NCBI GenBank assembly: GCA_949128115.1
Contig: OX421963.1
Coordinates: forward strand, 36,625,979-36,689,978
DNA length: 64,000 nt
Direction of reading: 5' to 3'
Origin: Anaspis maculata
Taxonomy: Eukaryota; Arthropoda; Insecta; Coleoptera; Scraptiidae
Shown here: positions 11,573 to 23,443 of the stretch, piece by piece
Layout: each line of letters opens with the position of its first letter
How positions within the stretch are numbered: the stretch's first letter is position 1
The notes under the pieces: model-generated
Seen by the model: only the letters and a program-made list of their open reading frames with translations
Databases searched by the model: none
Told to the model about the DNA's origin: nothing
Translations under genes and position numbers: made by a program

Positions 11573-12775
11573 ATGATGGCAACTCCAAGGAAGTCTGAAT
11601 TCGGGAGCATTCCGAAGTTTGATGGTTCGAATTTCCAGTTATGGAAGTTCAGTGTGCAGATTCTACTCAAGGCTGAGAAGCTGCTGAAGGTAGTCGATGG
11701 TACAGAAAAGGAGCCCGGGGACCAGTCTACAGCTGAGTGGACAGCATGGGATACGAAGAACTCCAACGCTCAAGTGATTCTGCTAGCTACGATCTGCCAG
11801 GATCAAATTCAATATTTGATAAACTGTGAAAATGCGGCACAGATGTGGACCAAGCTGAAGTCCATTCATGAACAGAAAACTGAAATTTCGAAAGAGCTGT
11901 TGTGGCAAAGATTTTACGACTATAAAATGAGTGAAAACGCAAAAATTCCAGAACATATTTCTGCTATAGAATTGATGGTGAGACAACTCAAGGATGTTAA
12001 TGAGAGTATTAGCAACAGTGCGATATGTTCAAAAGCAATCAACAGTTTACCTTCGAGGTATAATGCTTTTCGAACAGCTTGGGACTCTGTTTCTCCTGTG
12101 GACCAGACTTTTGAAAATCTGACGGCAAGATTACTAAAGGAGGAAACACGAATGCAGAGTGATGATTCGGAAATGTCTCGTCTTGCTTTGGAGGTGAAAG
12201 CTTTGCAAAGTAAGCTGGAAGCCACAAGTTTCAAGAAAAAGAAAAATGTAAAGGACTTGAAGAAAAACACCAACTGTAACTACTGCAAGCAGAAAGGGCA
12301 TTGGGCCCGGGAATGCAGGAAGAGAATCGCCGATTCGGGAGATGGAACGGGAAGATCTGCAGGTGCTAATTCAGCCTATATTTGTGACATTTCATCCTTG
12401 TATTCAGCCAGTTCTGACGTGGAAAAATCGGAATGGATATGTGATTCGGGCGCGAGTGTACACATGACAAGCCATAAAGAATGGTTTACGAAGTTGGAGC
12501 CAACTGTCAAGCCTGTAAATGTCAAAATTGCAAATGACAAAGTGATCGCGGCGTGTGGAACTGGAACGATTAAATTTCAAGCGCGCGTTGGAGGAAAGTG
12601 GCACAACAGAACGATGCATAATGTACTCTATATTCCAGAACTAAGCCGAAATTTGTTTTCAGTGGGAGTAATGACTGACAAAAACTTTACTCATCATTCT
12701 TTTAAAAATCGCTGTGAGTTTCGCGACAGCGACGGTAAAGTCTCGTGCGTTGGTACGCGAAATAACAACTTGTAG
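11573..12775 (+). CDS. Copia Gag, zinc knuckle, protease; ends at in-frame TAG
   Basis: The product starts MMATPRKSEFGSIPKFDGSN, a typical copia Gag start (an upstream in-frame ATG at 11537 is also possible). The Gag domain (FDGSNFQLWKF, WDTKNSNAQ) is followed by the CCHC knuckle CNYCKQKGHWARECRK and the aspartic protease motif WICDSGASVHMT, then RNLFSVG. In the family one long Gag-Pol frame is usual; here a TAG at 12773-12775 interrupts it at the protease/integrase boundary and the same frame continues beyond. I infer a disabling nonsense change; a programmed read-through is less likely. Confidence 0.9.
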   Translation: MMATPRKSEFGSIPKFDGSNFQLWKFSVQILLKAEKLLKVVDGTEKEPGDQSTAEWTAWDTKNSNAQVILLATICQDQIQYLINCENAAQMWTKLKSIHEQKTEISKELLWQRFYDYKMSENAKIPEHISAIELMVRQLKDVNESISNSAICSKAINSLPSRYNAFRTAWDSVSPVDQTFENLTARLLKEETRMQSDDSEMSRLALEVKALQSKLEATSFKKKKNVKDLKKNTNCNYCKQKGHWARECRKRIADSGDGTGRSAGANSAYICDISSLYSASSDVEKSEWICDSGASVHMTSHKEWFTKLEPTVKPVNVKIANDKVIAACGTGTIKFQARVGGKWHNRTMHNVLYIPELSRNLFSVGVMTDKNFTHHSFKNRCEFRDSDGKVSCVGTRNNNL

Positions 12776-13928
<1,153 letters not shown>

Positions 13929-13945
13929 TAAATCCACATCCACGA

Positions 13946-13948
<3 letters not shown>

Positions 13949-13986
<38 letters not shown>

Positions 13987-16901
13987 CGGGAGGAGAGGAA
14001 TGCCTTTACGCACACCCCGGCTGGACAGCACCGGGGTAGTGTGGGACTCACCGAAGCACTACCCACTAAACCTCTCCTCATGCCTGGTGTTTATCCTCCT
14101 ATTGGGACCGCGGGGAGCATTGCTTCAATAGGAGGTTGGCAGATGGTGGTTGAGAGGCGGCCTCGTACTGGCTCTTTCGACCTCATCTCTTCTTCTTCTT
14201 CTTCTTCTTCTTCTTCTTCACACCGCAACATCGGCAGCTACTTTGTTACGGTATTCTCGTTCTCGTTCCGCCTTTGCTCTTGCTTGCATAACTTCCCTGA
14301 TGTAACCTGTGATAGTCTGCCAGTTCGCTTCGTTTTTCAGCATGAGAGCCACCAGGTTTGTTCCAGACACCGCGGTGTCCACGTCACGTTCCAACTTTTC
14401 TCGAGCATCAGCTGTTCCAGCGCATGCGAACAGGGCGTGCTCGGGATCATCAAGGTCGTTCCCACACAAGTCACATATCGCGTCCTGGCATTTCCCTATT
14501 CGGCGCCTGTAGCTGCCGAAGCATCCGTGGCCTGTCAATGCTTGCGTCGTCCAATGGTCGAGCTGTCCGTGTGCACGCGTGGTCCATGGCTCCAAGTCCT
14601 GTATAAGGTTTCTTGTCCAGTTTCTTTCTGTTCGCCATCTTGCAGACCATTTGTCCACAAGAGTCCGTCGTGCTTCAGCTTTACATTCTTGATGTGTATG
14701 GCCTTCCCGGCACTCATGGATCTGGGACCTCTCCGCCGCAAGTAGGTCGAACGGTGGCAAGTTGGCCAGCACTGCTGCTGACATATTGGAGACAGTTCGA
14801 TACGCGCACGTGATTCTCAAAGCTGCCTTTCGAAACTCCTTTTGCATCGGTTTTGCGGTCGGTGCTTTGTCTGTGACGGCTTTCCCCCATATCGGAGCAC
14901 CGTAGAGTGCGACAGACGTAGCTACACTCGTCAGCAGTCTTCGCTTGCTTGTATTTGCGCCATTAATGTTTGGCATTATACGGCTGATCATTGCTACAAC
15001 TCGTCCTACTCTTCCCGCAGTCTGTCGAATATGTTCCGCAAATTTCATTTTGCTGTCCAGGATCACCCCCAGATACCTGATGTTGGGCTTGAACTTGACT
15101 TGTGTACTTCCGAAGACTAAAGTTGGTGGCTGAAGTTTTCTTTTCCGTGTCACCAGCAGCGCCTCTGTTTTCTCTGCGGCAACCTCCAATCCGTGTTTCT
15201 TCATCCACTTAAGCACCAGCGTAAGGGCTTTATTTGTGTTCTCTTCTACATCCTCGATCCATCTACCGTGCGCCACGATAGCGACGTCGTCGGCAAAGCC
15301 AATAATTCCTACGCCCGTTGGCAGTTCTATCCTCAGGAGGTCATCGTAAGTGACATTCCACAGCTCCGGACCAAGGATGGAGCCCTGCGCCACGCCAGCT
15401 GTACTTGCAAACTTCTCTCCTTCATAAACGATCGAACGTCCAGTGAAGTAACTCCTAATTATCGAGAAGAGCCGCCCTGTGACTCCTCGCTTCTCTAGTG
15501 CACGCAGAATCTCACTTCTCGGGATCGAATTGAAGGCATTCTTCACGTCAATTGTGACGATGACGCAATGCCCCATTGTTTTGAGTGTTCCCTTGGTTGC
15601 CTCTTCGGCAATCGTCTTCACTTTTTGTATTGCATCGATTGTAGACATGCCACGCCGAAACCCAAACTGGTTGTCGGACAGCGTCTTATTATTTTGTTCC
15701 ATAGCCTTCCGAATCCGTTCCAGGATAAGGTTTTCAAGTATTTTTGTCCAAGAATCCAACAGGCAGAGGGGTCGATATGACGCCGGTTGTCCCACAGGTT
15801 TATTAGGTTTTCTCAGCAAAACCAGTCTTCCAGTTTTTCCCGCGCTGGGGAAGTAACCCTTTTGAAGGCACAAGCTCATAAGATGCCTGAGCGGTTCTGG
15901 CCTGAACTTGACTATGGCTTTTAAAATCTCGGTCGGTATTCCATCAGGGCCTGGAGCTTTCCGATTTTTCAATCGGTTGGTCGCTGTTGCAAGCTCTTCG
16001 ATGGATACCTCATTTGTGTCATCCGCATCCAACTCTTCGGTGTTGACAATTAATTCAGGGTGGTTGGGGAACAAATAATTCACTATTTCCGGCAGCTTTT
16101 CTCTAGGTACTCTAGCAGGGCCTTGCAGCCTTTTGGTTAAAATTTGATAGGGCTTACCCCAGGGATCGGTATCCACCTCCTGGCACAGTTTATCCCAGCA
16201 TTCCGCTTTTGCCTTCTTTATCTGTATATTCAGCTGTTTCTTTTTTTCCTTGTAGTCGTTCCACATCAGCTGCGTAGCTGAATTTCTGCGTAGCGCTCTC
16301 ATATAAACTCTTCTACAGTGGTTGGATTCTCTTCTTGTTGTGGCGATTTGGTCGTTCCACCAGTAGCTTGATTTCCTTGTTGTATGTCTGTACCTGGGCA
16401 TTGTCTTATCGCAAATTTGCGTTATCTGATCCATCACTTCCTTCAGATAGAGGTCCGGATTGTCATGGTTGTTCACCAAGGTGGGCTGTTTCTCTATTAC
16501 TTTCTGGAGATAATCTAGATTCAGTTTTTTGGTCACCCAGCCACTACGAGTAGGGAGGCACTTCGACTGCATGTCTTCTTCTACCGTGTAGCTGATGTAC
16601 TTGTGATCGCTTAGTGTTTCACGGGTATCGACTTGCCACTTTGTCATATGACTAGCCGTTCGTCCTGATGCTAACGTTATATCAATGATTGACTTAGCGC
16701 TTCTTCTTTGAAACGTGGGTTCGTTACCGAGGTTACACACTTCAAGCTGCCACCTTGCCACCATCTCCATCACAAGCGCTCCCCTTTTATCTGTTGCATT
16801 CGATCCCCATTCGACCGCTTTGGCATTGAAGTCCCCGGCTATGATGACTTCTTGACCTCTTATTAATGTGTTTTCCAAGCTTCCAAGATATGTTTCAAAA
16901 T
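13949..16901 (-). mobile_element. 5'-truncated R1-clade-like LINE inserted in the GALE fragment
   Basis: A poly-T run of about 38 bases at 13,949-13,986 is the poly-A tail of a minus-strand insertion. A 13-bp target duplication, acatccacgacct, lies at 13936-13948 and 16902-16914, and the GALE frame is continuous across it when the insert is ignored. A (TTC)n tract lies at about 14,188-14,219 at the end of the ORF. The 5' end is cut inside the endonuclease domain. Confidence 0.93.
14218..16899 (-). CDS. LINE ORF2: partial EEP endonuclease, RT, C-terminal zinc motif
   Basis: Open over about 890 codons without a stop. It begins inside the apurinic-type endonuclease (GDFNAKAVEWGS, SIIDITLASG, LSDHKYISY). 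RT motifs follow in order: KNRKAPGPDGIPTEILK, YRPLCLLDSWTKILE, DNQFGFRRGMSTIDAI, VTIDVKNAFNSI, GVAQGSILGPELWN, GFADDVAIVA and IRYLGVILD. The tail holds HGCFGSYRRRIGK and a CDLCGNDLDDPEHALFAC zinc motif. This layout fits R1-clade insect elements; I see no RNase H. Because the frame is intact, insertion looks recent, but 5' truncation leaves it immobile. The residues encoded upstream of 16,899 in the same frame are antisense GALE. Confidence 0.9.
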   Translation of the reverse strand, partial: FETYLGSLENTLIRGQEVIIAGDFNAKAVEWGSNATDKRGALVMEMVARWQLEVCNLGNEPTFQRRSAKSIIDITLASGRTASHMTKWQVDTRETLSDHKYISYTVEEDMQSKCLPTRSGWVTKKLNLDYLQKVIEKQPTLVNNHDNPDLYLKEVMDQITQICDKTMPRYRHTTRKSSYWWNDQIATTRRESNHCRRVYMRALRRNSATQLMWNDYKEKKKQLNIQIKKAKAECWDKLCQEVDTDPWGKPYQILTKRLQGPARVPREKLPEIVNYLFPNHPELIVNTEELDADDTNEVSIEELATATNRLKNRKAPGPDGIPTEILKAIVKFRPEPLRHLMSLCLQKGYFPSAGKTGRLVLLRKPNKPVGQPASYRPLCLLDSWTKILENLILERIRKAMEQNNKTLSDNQFGFRRGMSTIDAIQKVKTIAEEATKGTLKTMGHCVIVTIDVKNAFNSIPRSEILRALEKRGVTGRLFSIIRSYFTGRSIVYEGEKFASTAGVAQGSILGPELWNVTYDDLLRIELPTGVGIIGFADDVAIVAHGRWIEDVEENTNKALTLVLKWMKKHGLEVAAEKTEALLVTRKRKLQPPTLVFGSTQVKFKPNIRYLGVILDSKMKFAEHIRQTAGRVGRVVAMISRIMPNINGANTSKRRLLTSVATSVALYGAPIWGKAVTDKAPTAKPMQKEFRKAALRITCAYRTVSNMSAAVLANLPPFDLLAAERSQIHECREGHTHQECKAEARRTLVDKWSARWRTERNWTRNLIQDLEPWTTRAHGQLDHWTTQALTGHGCFGSYRRRIGKCQDAICDLCGNDLDDPEHALFACAGTADAREKLERDVDTAVSGTNLVALMLKNEANWQTITGYIREVMQARAKAEREREYRNKVAADVAV

Positions 16902-17208
16902 ACATCCACGACCTGGCCGTCGGCCACCTAAAGGCCATCGAGAAGCTCGCCCGGCCGGGATTCAAGAGCTGAAAGACCTACAACCTGGGCACGGGACGCG
17001 GCTATTCCGTCCTGGGGATGGTCAAGTCGTTCGAGAAGGCGTCCAGCAGGCCAGTCAAGTACGACGTCGCGACGTCGCGACGCGTCGTGGCCAAACGCGA
17101 GGGCGACGTCGCCAGCTGTTTCGCCGACGCCACGCTGGCCAAAGCCGAGCTGGACTGGGTCGCGACCAAGGACATCGCCGAGATGTGCAAGGACACTTGG
17201 AGGTGACA

Positions 17209-17397
17209 GGGGCACAGCAACTCCATACCAGAATCAAACACATGGATGTGAAAGTGCATTTTGTGCGGGATGAGTGTGAAAAGGGCAATATTTCCGTTAA
17301 TTATGTGAAATCAAGTGAGCAATTAGCGGATCTTTTCACAAAACCACTCGCGAAAACAGTTCTGAATAATTTGGTAAAAATGTTGAACTTGTCGTAA
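17209..17397 (+). pseudogene. Copia RNase H C-terminal remnant
   Basis: After the GALE fragment the copia frame resumes with GAQQLHTRIKHMDVKVHFVR, then INYV-like VNYVKSSEQLADLFTKPLAK and a stop at 17,397. HxRxKHxDVxxHFxR and QxADxFTKPL are standard motifs at the end of copia Pol. About 110 bp of 3' leader and a purine tract separate it from the 3' LTR. Confidence 0.9.
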
Positions 17398-17508
17398 ATG
17401 CATGTCAACTAAATATTTGTTTGTTTAGAAATAAGCTTTCTTAGTTCTTGAAAAGATTATTTTTGTTTTATCTGTTTTTTGCGGTATAGGATCTCAAACA
17501 AGTGGGAG

Positions 17509-17759
17509 TGTTAGAAATATTGCATTTGATATATGTTTGAGATTGTGCCGCCTTCCTCGGTGTGTGCGCTGCACTACGCGACGAGCTTTGCAAGGCCGCC
17601 GCCGCGCGCCGGCCGTGCGGTGCTGCGATTGGCTGTTGCCGTTGCCAACCGTTTTTGCACTAGTCGCACATGTTGATAGATAGAGTAGTTGCCTCCAAGC
17701 TGTTACGATACGACTACGTGTACTGCTTTTATCCAATAAACTTTCAAACATTTTCAATA
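17509..17759 (+). repeat. Copia 3' LTR
   Basis: Full 251-bp copy, no difference seen from the 5' LTR. Preceded by the purine-rich agtgggag and followed by the aagcc target duplication. Confidence 0.95.
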
Positions 17760-17764
17760 AAGCC

Positions 17765-18490
17765 TATTTAGTTTCAGGAAGTACCTGTGTCAAAAATTGT
17801 GGCCTTCGGCAATCTAAAAATCGGGAAATCTACGGACTGAGGAATTGCTACGTTGACCACAATTTGGAGTCTAGAATCCTCAATAGAATAATAAATATTT
17901 GTATTTTTAAGGAATGTATCTTGACACAATCAAGTTGTAGTTGAAAATTCAACATCGTTAAATCAGGTGTAAAATCTCTGTCAATGAGGGCTCCGGTGAC
18001 CGAATACATTTTCGGTGGCCGAACAGTGTCCGAGTTAAACTTCCATGTTTTGCCTCTGTCCATATTCTACAACCGAAGTGAAGACATTCCTTCACTTTTA
18101 AAATATAAAATATAAACAAGAACTATTCTTTGTTTCTTTAATCCAGCAGTAAAAGCTGGGCCTCAAGTATTTGAGTGATTGGGAAGCACAAACCGAAGAG
18201 GTACATACCTAGCCCCACACAAGACATATCACTCCAGCAATGCCGGGAATGTAAACCCCCAACATTCAGGTGAAGTTTGGTGGCAAAGTTCATGCCCAAT
18301 TTCGTCGGAAAATATGAATTTTCACCACTACCCTGTGCAGTTAACCTAACATGCTTGGCTTGCTTTTTCACAAAAAAACACACTTTTCCACGAGAACTTA
18401 TTTTGCAGGCGCATCAAGGACATTGCTTTGAACTTGATACAAAAGTTTCAAACTCAAACTCAAAAAGGTAGCCGAGGAAAAAAATGCAGA
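17765..18490. other. Continuation of split dispersed repeat, then spacer
   Basis: Bases 17,765-17,960 continue the repeat described at 10.4 kb. The remainder shows no gene; short open frames lack splice support. Confidence 0.45.
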
Positions 18491-18620
18491 AACTGGAACT
18501 CCATAAGCGCCCTGTAGTTCGGTTTGTTCCCGAACATTATTTGGTTCAAATTTGGCGGGCAATTCTGGACAGTTGACAACACTGCTGTGACGTCAATGGA
18601 AATGCCTAATTCTCCGAGCG
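18491..18620. repeat. Inverted copy of the repeat upstream of POLD3
   Basis: gttcccgaacattattt, gttgacaacactgctgtgac and aatggaaatgcctaatt match 2,146-2,245 in the other orientation. Confidence 0.5.
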
Positions 18621-18709
18621 CAAAAGGGGGTAGAGGGGGCGGGTCGCTTTTGGTCAAGTAAAGTTTCAAACCAGATTTGAAGAATTTTATAGGACTTGAG
18701 ATGTTAGCT

Positions 18710-19332
18710 GTATTCCTTTTACACGAAATCTCAGATAATCTCACCTCAGTTAGAGAGAGAAAAAGCGAGAATTGCATGAGAGGGAGAGAGACACAGCTAG
18801 CAACTGAAGTGAGAATTCTCAGTTGCTAGTTGTGTCTCTCTCCCTCTCATGCAATGGGGTACCTACTTGCCCAATTTTTTTTATTGGCTTAATCGAAAGT
18901 ACGGGCAAAAATATTGTACCCGTATTTTTTCTTTTTCCCAAATTCCCAAAATTGCGGCCGCAGTGCCTGTTTTAAAAATATATTTGTGACATCACAAATA
19001 TACTAAAAACTAAACAAACAGCACTATTGGGCTGAAAACTCAAAAAACTGTTAGAGTGGCTTCACAATATTTGAAAAATACAGTCGAAAAAATTTCACTG
19101 AAGTTTCCCTACTGTTGACTACCAACCTTTTGAAAAAAAAAATCGAAAAAAAAATCTTTTCAACCAATGGATATATTTTCCGGAAATTTTCCGGAAATAC
19201 TATTTATTAGTCTTGTTGATGATTGAAAGTATTCCCAGTCAAATCTGTTTCATTGGCAAGTACCCCATTCTCGCTTTTTCTCTCTCTAACTGAGGTGAGA
19301 TTATCTGAGATTTCGTGTAAAAGGAATGCTGC
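18710..19332. mobile_element. Nested palindromic element with inner MITE
   Basis: The outer arms (ttccttttacacgaaatctc at 18,713 onward, cctcagttagagagag) are mirrored at 19,268-19,332 (ctctctctaactgagg, gagatttcgtgtaaaagga). Inside the left arm is a near-perfect hairpin (gagagggagagagacacag to its complement, about 18,778-18,851). Between about 18,853 and 19,262 is a second copy of the 8.5-kb MITE, itself bounded by caatggggtac and gtaccccattc. This looks like one element that jumped into another. Confidence 0.7.
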
Positions 19333-19445
19333 AGCTTTCTTTGCAGCAGAGTTTTGATTGAAACTGACGCCTGTTATTGCTGTCAGTGACCAACATTTGA
19401 CCAATGAGAGCTCGGCAGCAAAAAAAGCTGCAGCATTTGATGCTC
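19325..19445. mobile_element. Short hairpin element
   Basis: gctgcagctttctttgcagc at 19,329 is mirrored by ctcggcagc-aaaaaaagctgcagc near 19,410-19,434. About 110 bp, no coding capacity. Confidence 0.5.
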
Positions 19446-19865
19446 AATGTAAAGCCACCATAATTGTCCCCTGTTTGACAAAACAACGTAGGCATGTCAA
19501 ATTTGATCCATTTTTAGTTTTTGATATAAATGGATTCGCCTTGATGAGGGTTTTAAATCTGTGCAGTCGAAAATGGCGTATTTTGAAAATTGGGCTATAA
19601 AATGAAAATTAATTAAATGACGTAAGAAATAAATAACAAAAATTATATACGACAAAACGCTGTAGGTATGTTATGAATTTTATTTGCTTTATTAGGTTGA
19701 AGCACAAGGCTTCCTTTACGTTCTGTGAAAAAAAATACCTCGAACGCATCTGAAATAGAAACTTTAGGTACATGAGAATGAAAAAACCGAGAGCTTCTCA
19801 CTGTTGGCAATACTGTACAAATCACTGGCAATACGTGGGGAATAAAAAGGCAATACAGGGACAGG

Positions 19866-20013
19866 AGGTGCTTCCCTTTTACCACAAAACTCAATGATCT
19901 GATCTAAGTTAGAGAGAGAAAGAGCGAGAAATCACATGCGCGAAAGTGAGATACCGCACGACTAACAATTTAGGTCAGAATACTTAGTTCAGGTTGTAAA
20001 AGGAAAGCACCTA
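19866..20013. mobile_element. Small MITE related to the 18.7-kb palindrome
   Basis: Ends aggtgcttcccttttac (19,866) and gtaaaaggaaagcacct (to 20,013) are inverted. The inside carries the ttagagagagaaagagcgag block also seen at 18,750. Confidence 0.6.
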
Positions 20014-20032
20014 GGGTCTGGGACAGGATGGT

Positions 20033-22013
20033 CAGTGGCGGCTCATGAGTTTTTTGCAAGGCTCAATAAGTAACAAAATGACGAAACTCGGGACAAAAAC
20101 TTTTTTTGTCGTATTCTGCACAACCATGGAGTTTTAGCATTTACTGTTTTGTCGAGTTTACGTGCTGAATTTACCACGACTTCTATTATACCGTATGTTC
20201 GTTAAAATCATTAATTTGGGCAGGCTATGGAATATGGAAGTAAAAACTTATGTCGTGAAATTATCAATAATCACTCAAATTTGATGTCAACATGATGAGC
20301 CGTCGTCAAGGAATACATTTTGGACATAACGTTTCGAAGTTCATGGCCTGCCCTAATTCATGATTTTAACGAACATACGATACTTGGGTTCGATTTGCTT
20401 TATATTTAGTAATTCAGTGCTCTGTAATCGGACGTCCTTTGTTTTTTTCGCATTTTTTTTTGTAGGCTTAACGACCTATACGTTGTTTCAGAAATATTGC
20501 TATCCCAGTAGGTCATGAAAGTCTAAATGCAGCTTTAGATTTAGTTACAAAAAACGTCAAATCAAAAGTGTAAATATCATGGAAACTTCATTATTTATTT
20601 TCAGGTTATAAGTCAGATCTTTCACTCCTTTCAGTCAGAAAGTATTTCTTCAGTTTTTTATCAAGTATCACGTGCGGCACCCCATTCAAGGTGCACTTGA
20701 AGAAAGATAGATGCAGTTTTGATGTCGAACCGTCTCTGTTTCCGATCTCAGGACTAAAAAAAATAGGCACCTGGGGAGTCAGCAGATTTCGTTCTTGCCA
20801 CAGTCTCAATCAACATTGTGCACATATCACACAGGTAGATAGTAAAGCAGTAAAGCAAACTCCATGGCCTTGAGAGGGATCAGATATCAAGGAAGATCTG
20901 CTTCTAAAGCCGAGTTACGCTGTTCTACTTCAACTGAGCCTTTTAGTGAAGACAGAAGCACGAAATCTGGTAGGATATGGCACAACAGACTGTACTGTAC
21001 CTACTCTTTTGATTGAGAACGGGCGCCAGGCTGATTTTTTTCTCGACTGGGCTCAGGGATCCACAGCCACTTTTTGGTTTAAGTAGTGACGATCTGGCTT
21101 CTTTTTGCCAGTATGCGTTTGACCGTGCAAAACGTTACTAAAGATCAAAGCAACGCGCTGAATGCTGGCAGCTGCATTGTTGGAATCTCTGAAGAATTCT
21201 TCGTAACAGCGTCAAAGTATTTCACGTTCTCTCGCAGATAAACGAACTGGATCCCCACACATGGCGTGAAAAGTATCAGGTAATCAAAACCAATGAAGGA
21301 ACAACACAACAGTAATAGTAGGTATAACGTAACAGGAACAACGATAACTGTATAAGTAACACGTACAGATTCTTAAAACTTGCGTCGATAGGTGCTTATT
21401 ACGGTTTTCTTTCCAAAAGCTATCTAGGTGGACAGAAACATGACAGTTTGGATGACAGTAAAAAACTTCGCGGTTGATTTTGATTGAGATGTCACACTGA
21501 CTTGGGACTAAAACAATAAACGTTTTAGAACTAGACAAAGCTAAAGCGACTTTTACCATATACTTCCAATGCCTACTGAGATAGCAATCAATCTGAAACA
21601 ACGTATAAATGTACCTCTTTTCAGGTCAGCTATCTTCATGTTTGCGAACTGTGAACTAATTGAAGAGTACATGAATAATTATATCGATGTTTTAATCGGC
21701 TGGGGGCTCAAGCGACTGAGCCCATCACTGCAATATAGAGCGCGAGTCGCGTCTCGCGTTGCTTTGCCATGGTTACGGCACGTGTTTTGCGCCGGTGCAC
21801 CCCGGCATCCACCGCATCGACGGTGCGGGCGCTGAATGTTGAGCCCAAAACGAACTTCTTTGACCGTGCGGTGGCTTATTAGAATTATTTTATCACAATA
21901 ATAATTTATTAACTAAACGTTTTTGCACTATACCAAATTTTTGGAATAAGTACTGATAATAAAATGCATTCCATGTATTTCTACCGATGAAAATCTCTTG
22001 GCGCTTTTAATTT
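20033..22013. mobile_element. hAT-like element relic (CAGTGGCGGCT terminus), right end lost
   Basis: The left end cagtggcggctcatgagttttttgcaag matches the terminus of the intact copy at 37,814-38,793. Internal blocks match that copy in reverse order: ttcgatttgctttatattta, aatcggacgtcc, agcgactgagccc, the GC-rich gcgagtcgcgtctcgcgttgc and gaccgtgcgg stretch near 21,740-21,870, and atgcattcc near 21,965. The right TIR is absent or unrecognisable. It holds a longer middle (about 20,560-21,650) than the 980-bp copy, possibly a decayed transposase; no transposase motif could be recognised. Confidence 0.65.
20189..20382. mobile_element. MITE inserted in the hAT relic
   Basis: TIRs cgtatgttcgttaaaatcat and its complement flank about 190 bp. 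Comparison with the related copy at about 38,350 shows the surrounding hAT sequence is continuous without it. A TA duplication is likely, so a Tc1/mariner-type MITE is plausible. Confidence 0.6.
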
Positions 22014-23090
22014 TATCGTGAACATCCTGTATTCTTCAGATGTCCCCTCCCCCTCGATATGAAAATCGACCTGTTTTCACTTAAAGAAATAATATTCACT
22101 AGGAATTGGGAGTTATAACTGGGTGCTTTCCACCTAGACGGTACAAATACCACCAGACGGCAGACGGCACATGTTCCATAGTAGTGTGGCACAAAATTTT
22201 AGGTGACCCAATGAACGGCACAGAACGGAGTAGGAACACGTAGATGGAAAGCACCGTTTGGCACCCGCACATGCGTAAATGGCAGGTGTACCGAACTTGG
22301 GGCGAGGTGGAAAGCACGCATTGCAGGTGGATAGTTTTCAAATGATCACCCGGTACCTATATGTTATGTACCTACCTACTATCTATTAGGATTATTAGGA
22401 CTAGAATTTCTCAAGAATCGATCGGGAGTCTATGGGAAAAATTCTCCTTTCACTAAACAAAGAGGATTTGCACAAGGGTTGGGGATGGTTTAAAAAAATT
22501 AGAAATATAATATTTTTGACGGAAAGAGAATTTTTTTGCCTTTAATTTGATGGTCACAATCTCGGTCACAATCAGAGATAGGTCGAGAGATAGGTAATGC
22601 TGTTTGAAATTTTAAAGTAGGGTGGGGTGGGGGTTGAAGGTGAAAATTTGATAATAGGTATGTGTTCTAGATGTCCCCCTCGAAATAAAAATCAACCTGT
22701 TTCGGCGTTTTCCTGTAAAAAAATTTGGCGGCGAGCCGGCGAGAAATCAGCCCAAATGACGCCTTCCTGAGTTCCTGACTAATGTTAAAATGTTGAGAGT
22801 GTGTGTGTATCATGAAACAATCGATATATTTTTCAAATCTACATTGAGTATTCAGCAATCAACATACCTAAGTACCTACTAAGTAGTTCCAAATAAGTTT
22901 ACGGAGCCAGCATTAGGTATTTTATAAATATAAACGAAGCGAAATCACTACCATAAAAGGAAGATTCAGAACTGACCCCATTTCCACCATATGGAATCCG
23001 TTTTACCTTCTTCTCGCCTTGAAATGACCCTAACTTTCTCAAGTTCACTTTTAAAATACGCGAGATGTACAAACGGCCCATCAAACTAAA
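22014..23090. repeat. Degenerate arms of the 24.6-29.3 kb foldback family
   Basis: Phrases such as gatgtcccc-tcgatatgaaaatcgacctgtttt (22,040) and gatgtccccctcgaaat-aaaaatcaacctg (22,673) are the sub-terminal signature also found at 25,500, 29,175 and 44,320. A separate block at 22,097-22,330 carries gggtgctttccacc and ggtggaaagcac inverted. No gene seen. Confidence 0.5.
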
Positions 23091-23199
23091 AAACTATTGA
23101 CAAAAATACTGGAGGAACTTGACAGGCCCAGCACATTTCGAATATCGCGCTCACTGCCCCAGTAAATTGATTGGTCGAATTTACTCAAGGTGTGGATTG

Positions 23200-23302
23200 T
23201 GGAATGTCTGATTCATCATAAGCATTTCTCAACTGTCAGCGATAGTGACTAGTGAGAGCAACTCCCTTTTCATTCTATTTTTAAATTAATTCAATATCCA
23301 AC
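23200..23302 (+). other. sqh: Probable 5' UTR exon of sqh
   Basis: A strong donor (ccaac/gtaagtaaa) at 23,303 pairs with the acceptor at 23,431-23,440 immediately before the start codon. The intron would be about 138 bp. The transcription start is not determined; the left boundary given is nominal. Confidence 0.5.
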
Positions 23303-23443
23303 GTAAGTAAATAGGTACATTGTCCTGTTTATTTTAACCAACTTCTCGTTCAGATTCAAATCTGAATGTTAAAAAATTGGTTTTCAATACCTGATTTGAT
23401 CCTACTTGTGAAACCACCTGGAATTTGTTTACTTTCACAGAAA

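Noticed and set aside
12773..12775. Programmed read-through stop between Gag-protease and integrase
   Set aside because: The copia family normally has one frame or uses splicing, and this copy carries other disabling lesions, so a simple nonsense change is more economical.
16900..16965. Extended N-terminus of the LINE ORF (starting MNPGRASF)
   Set aside because: These residues are antisense GALE sequence beyond the LINE's 5' breakpoint at 16,901.
17002..17288. GC-rich minus-strand frames opposite the GALE fragment
   Set aside because: Shadow frames of GALE coding sequence; only the plus frame shows family motifs.
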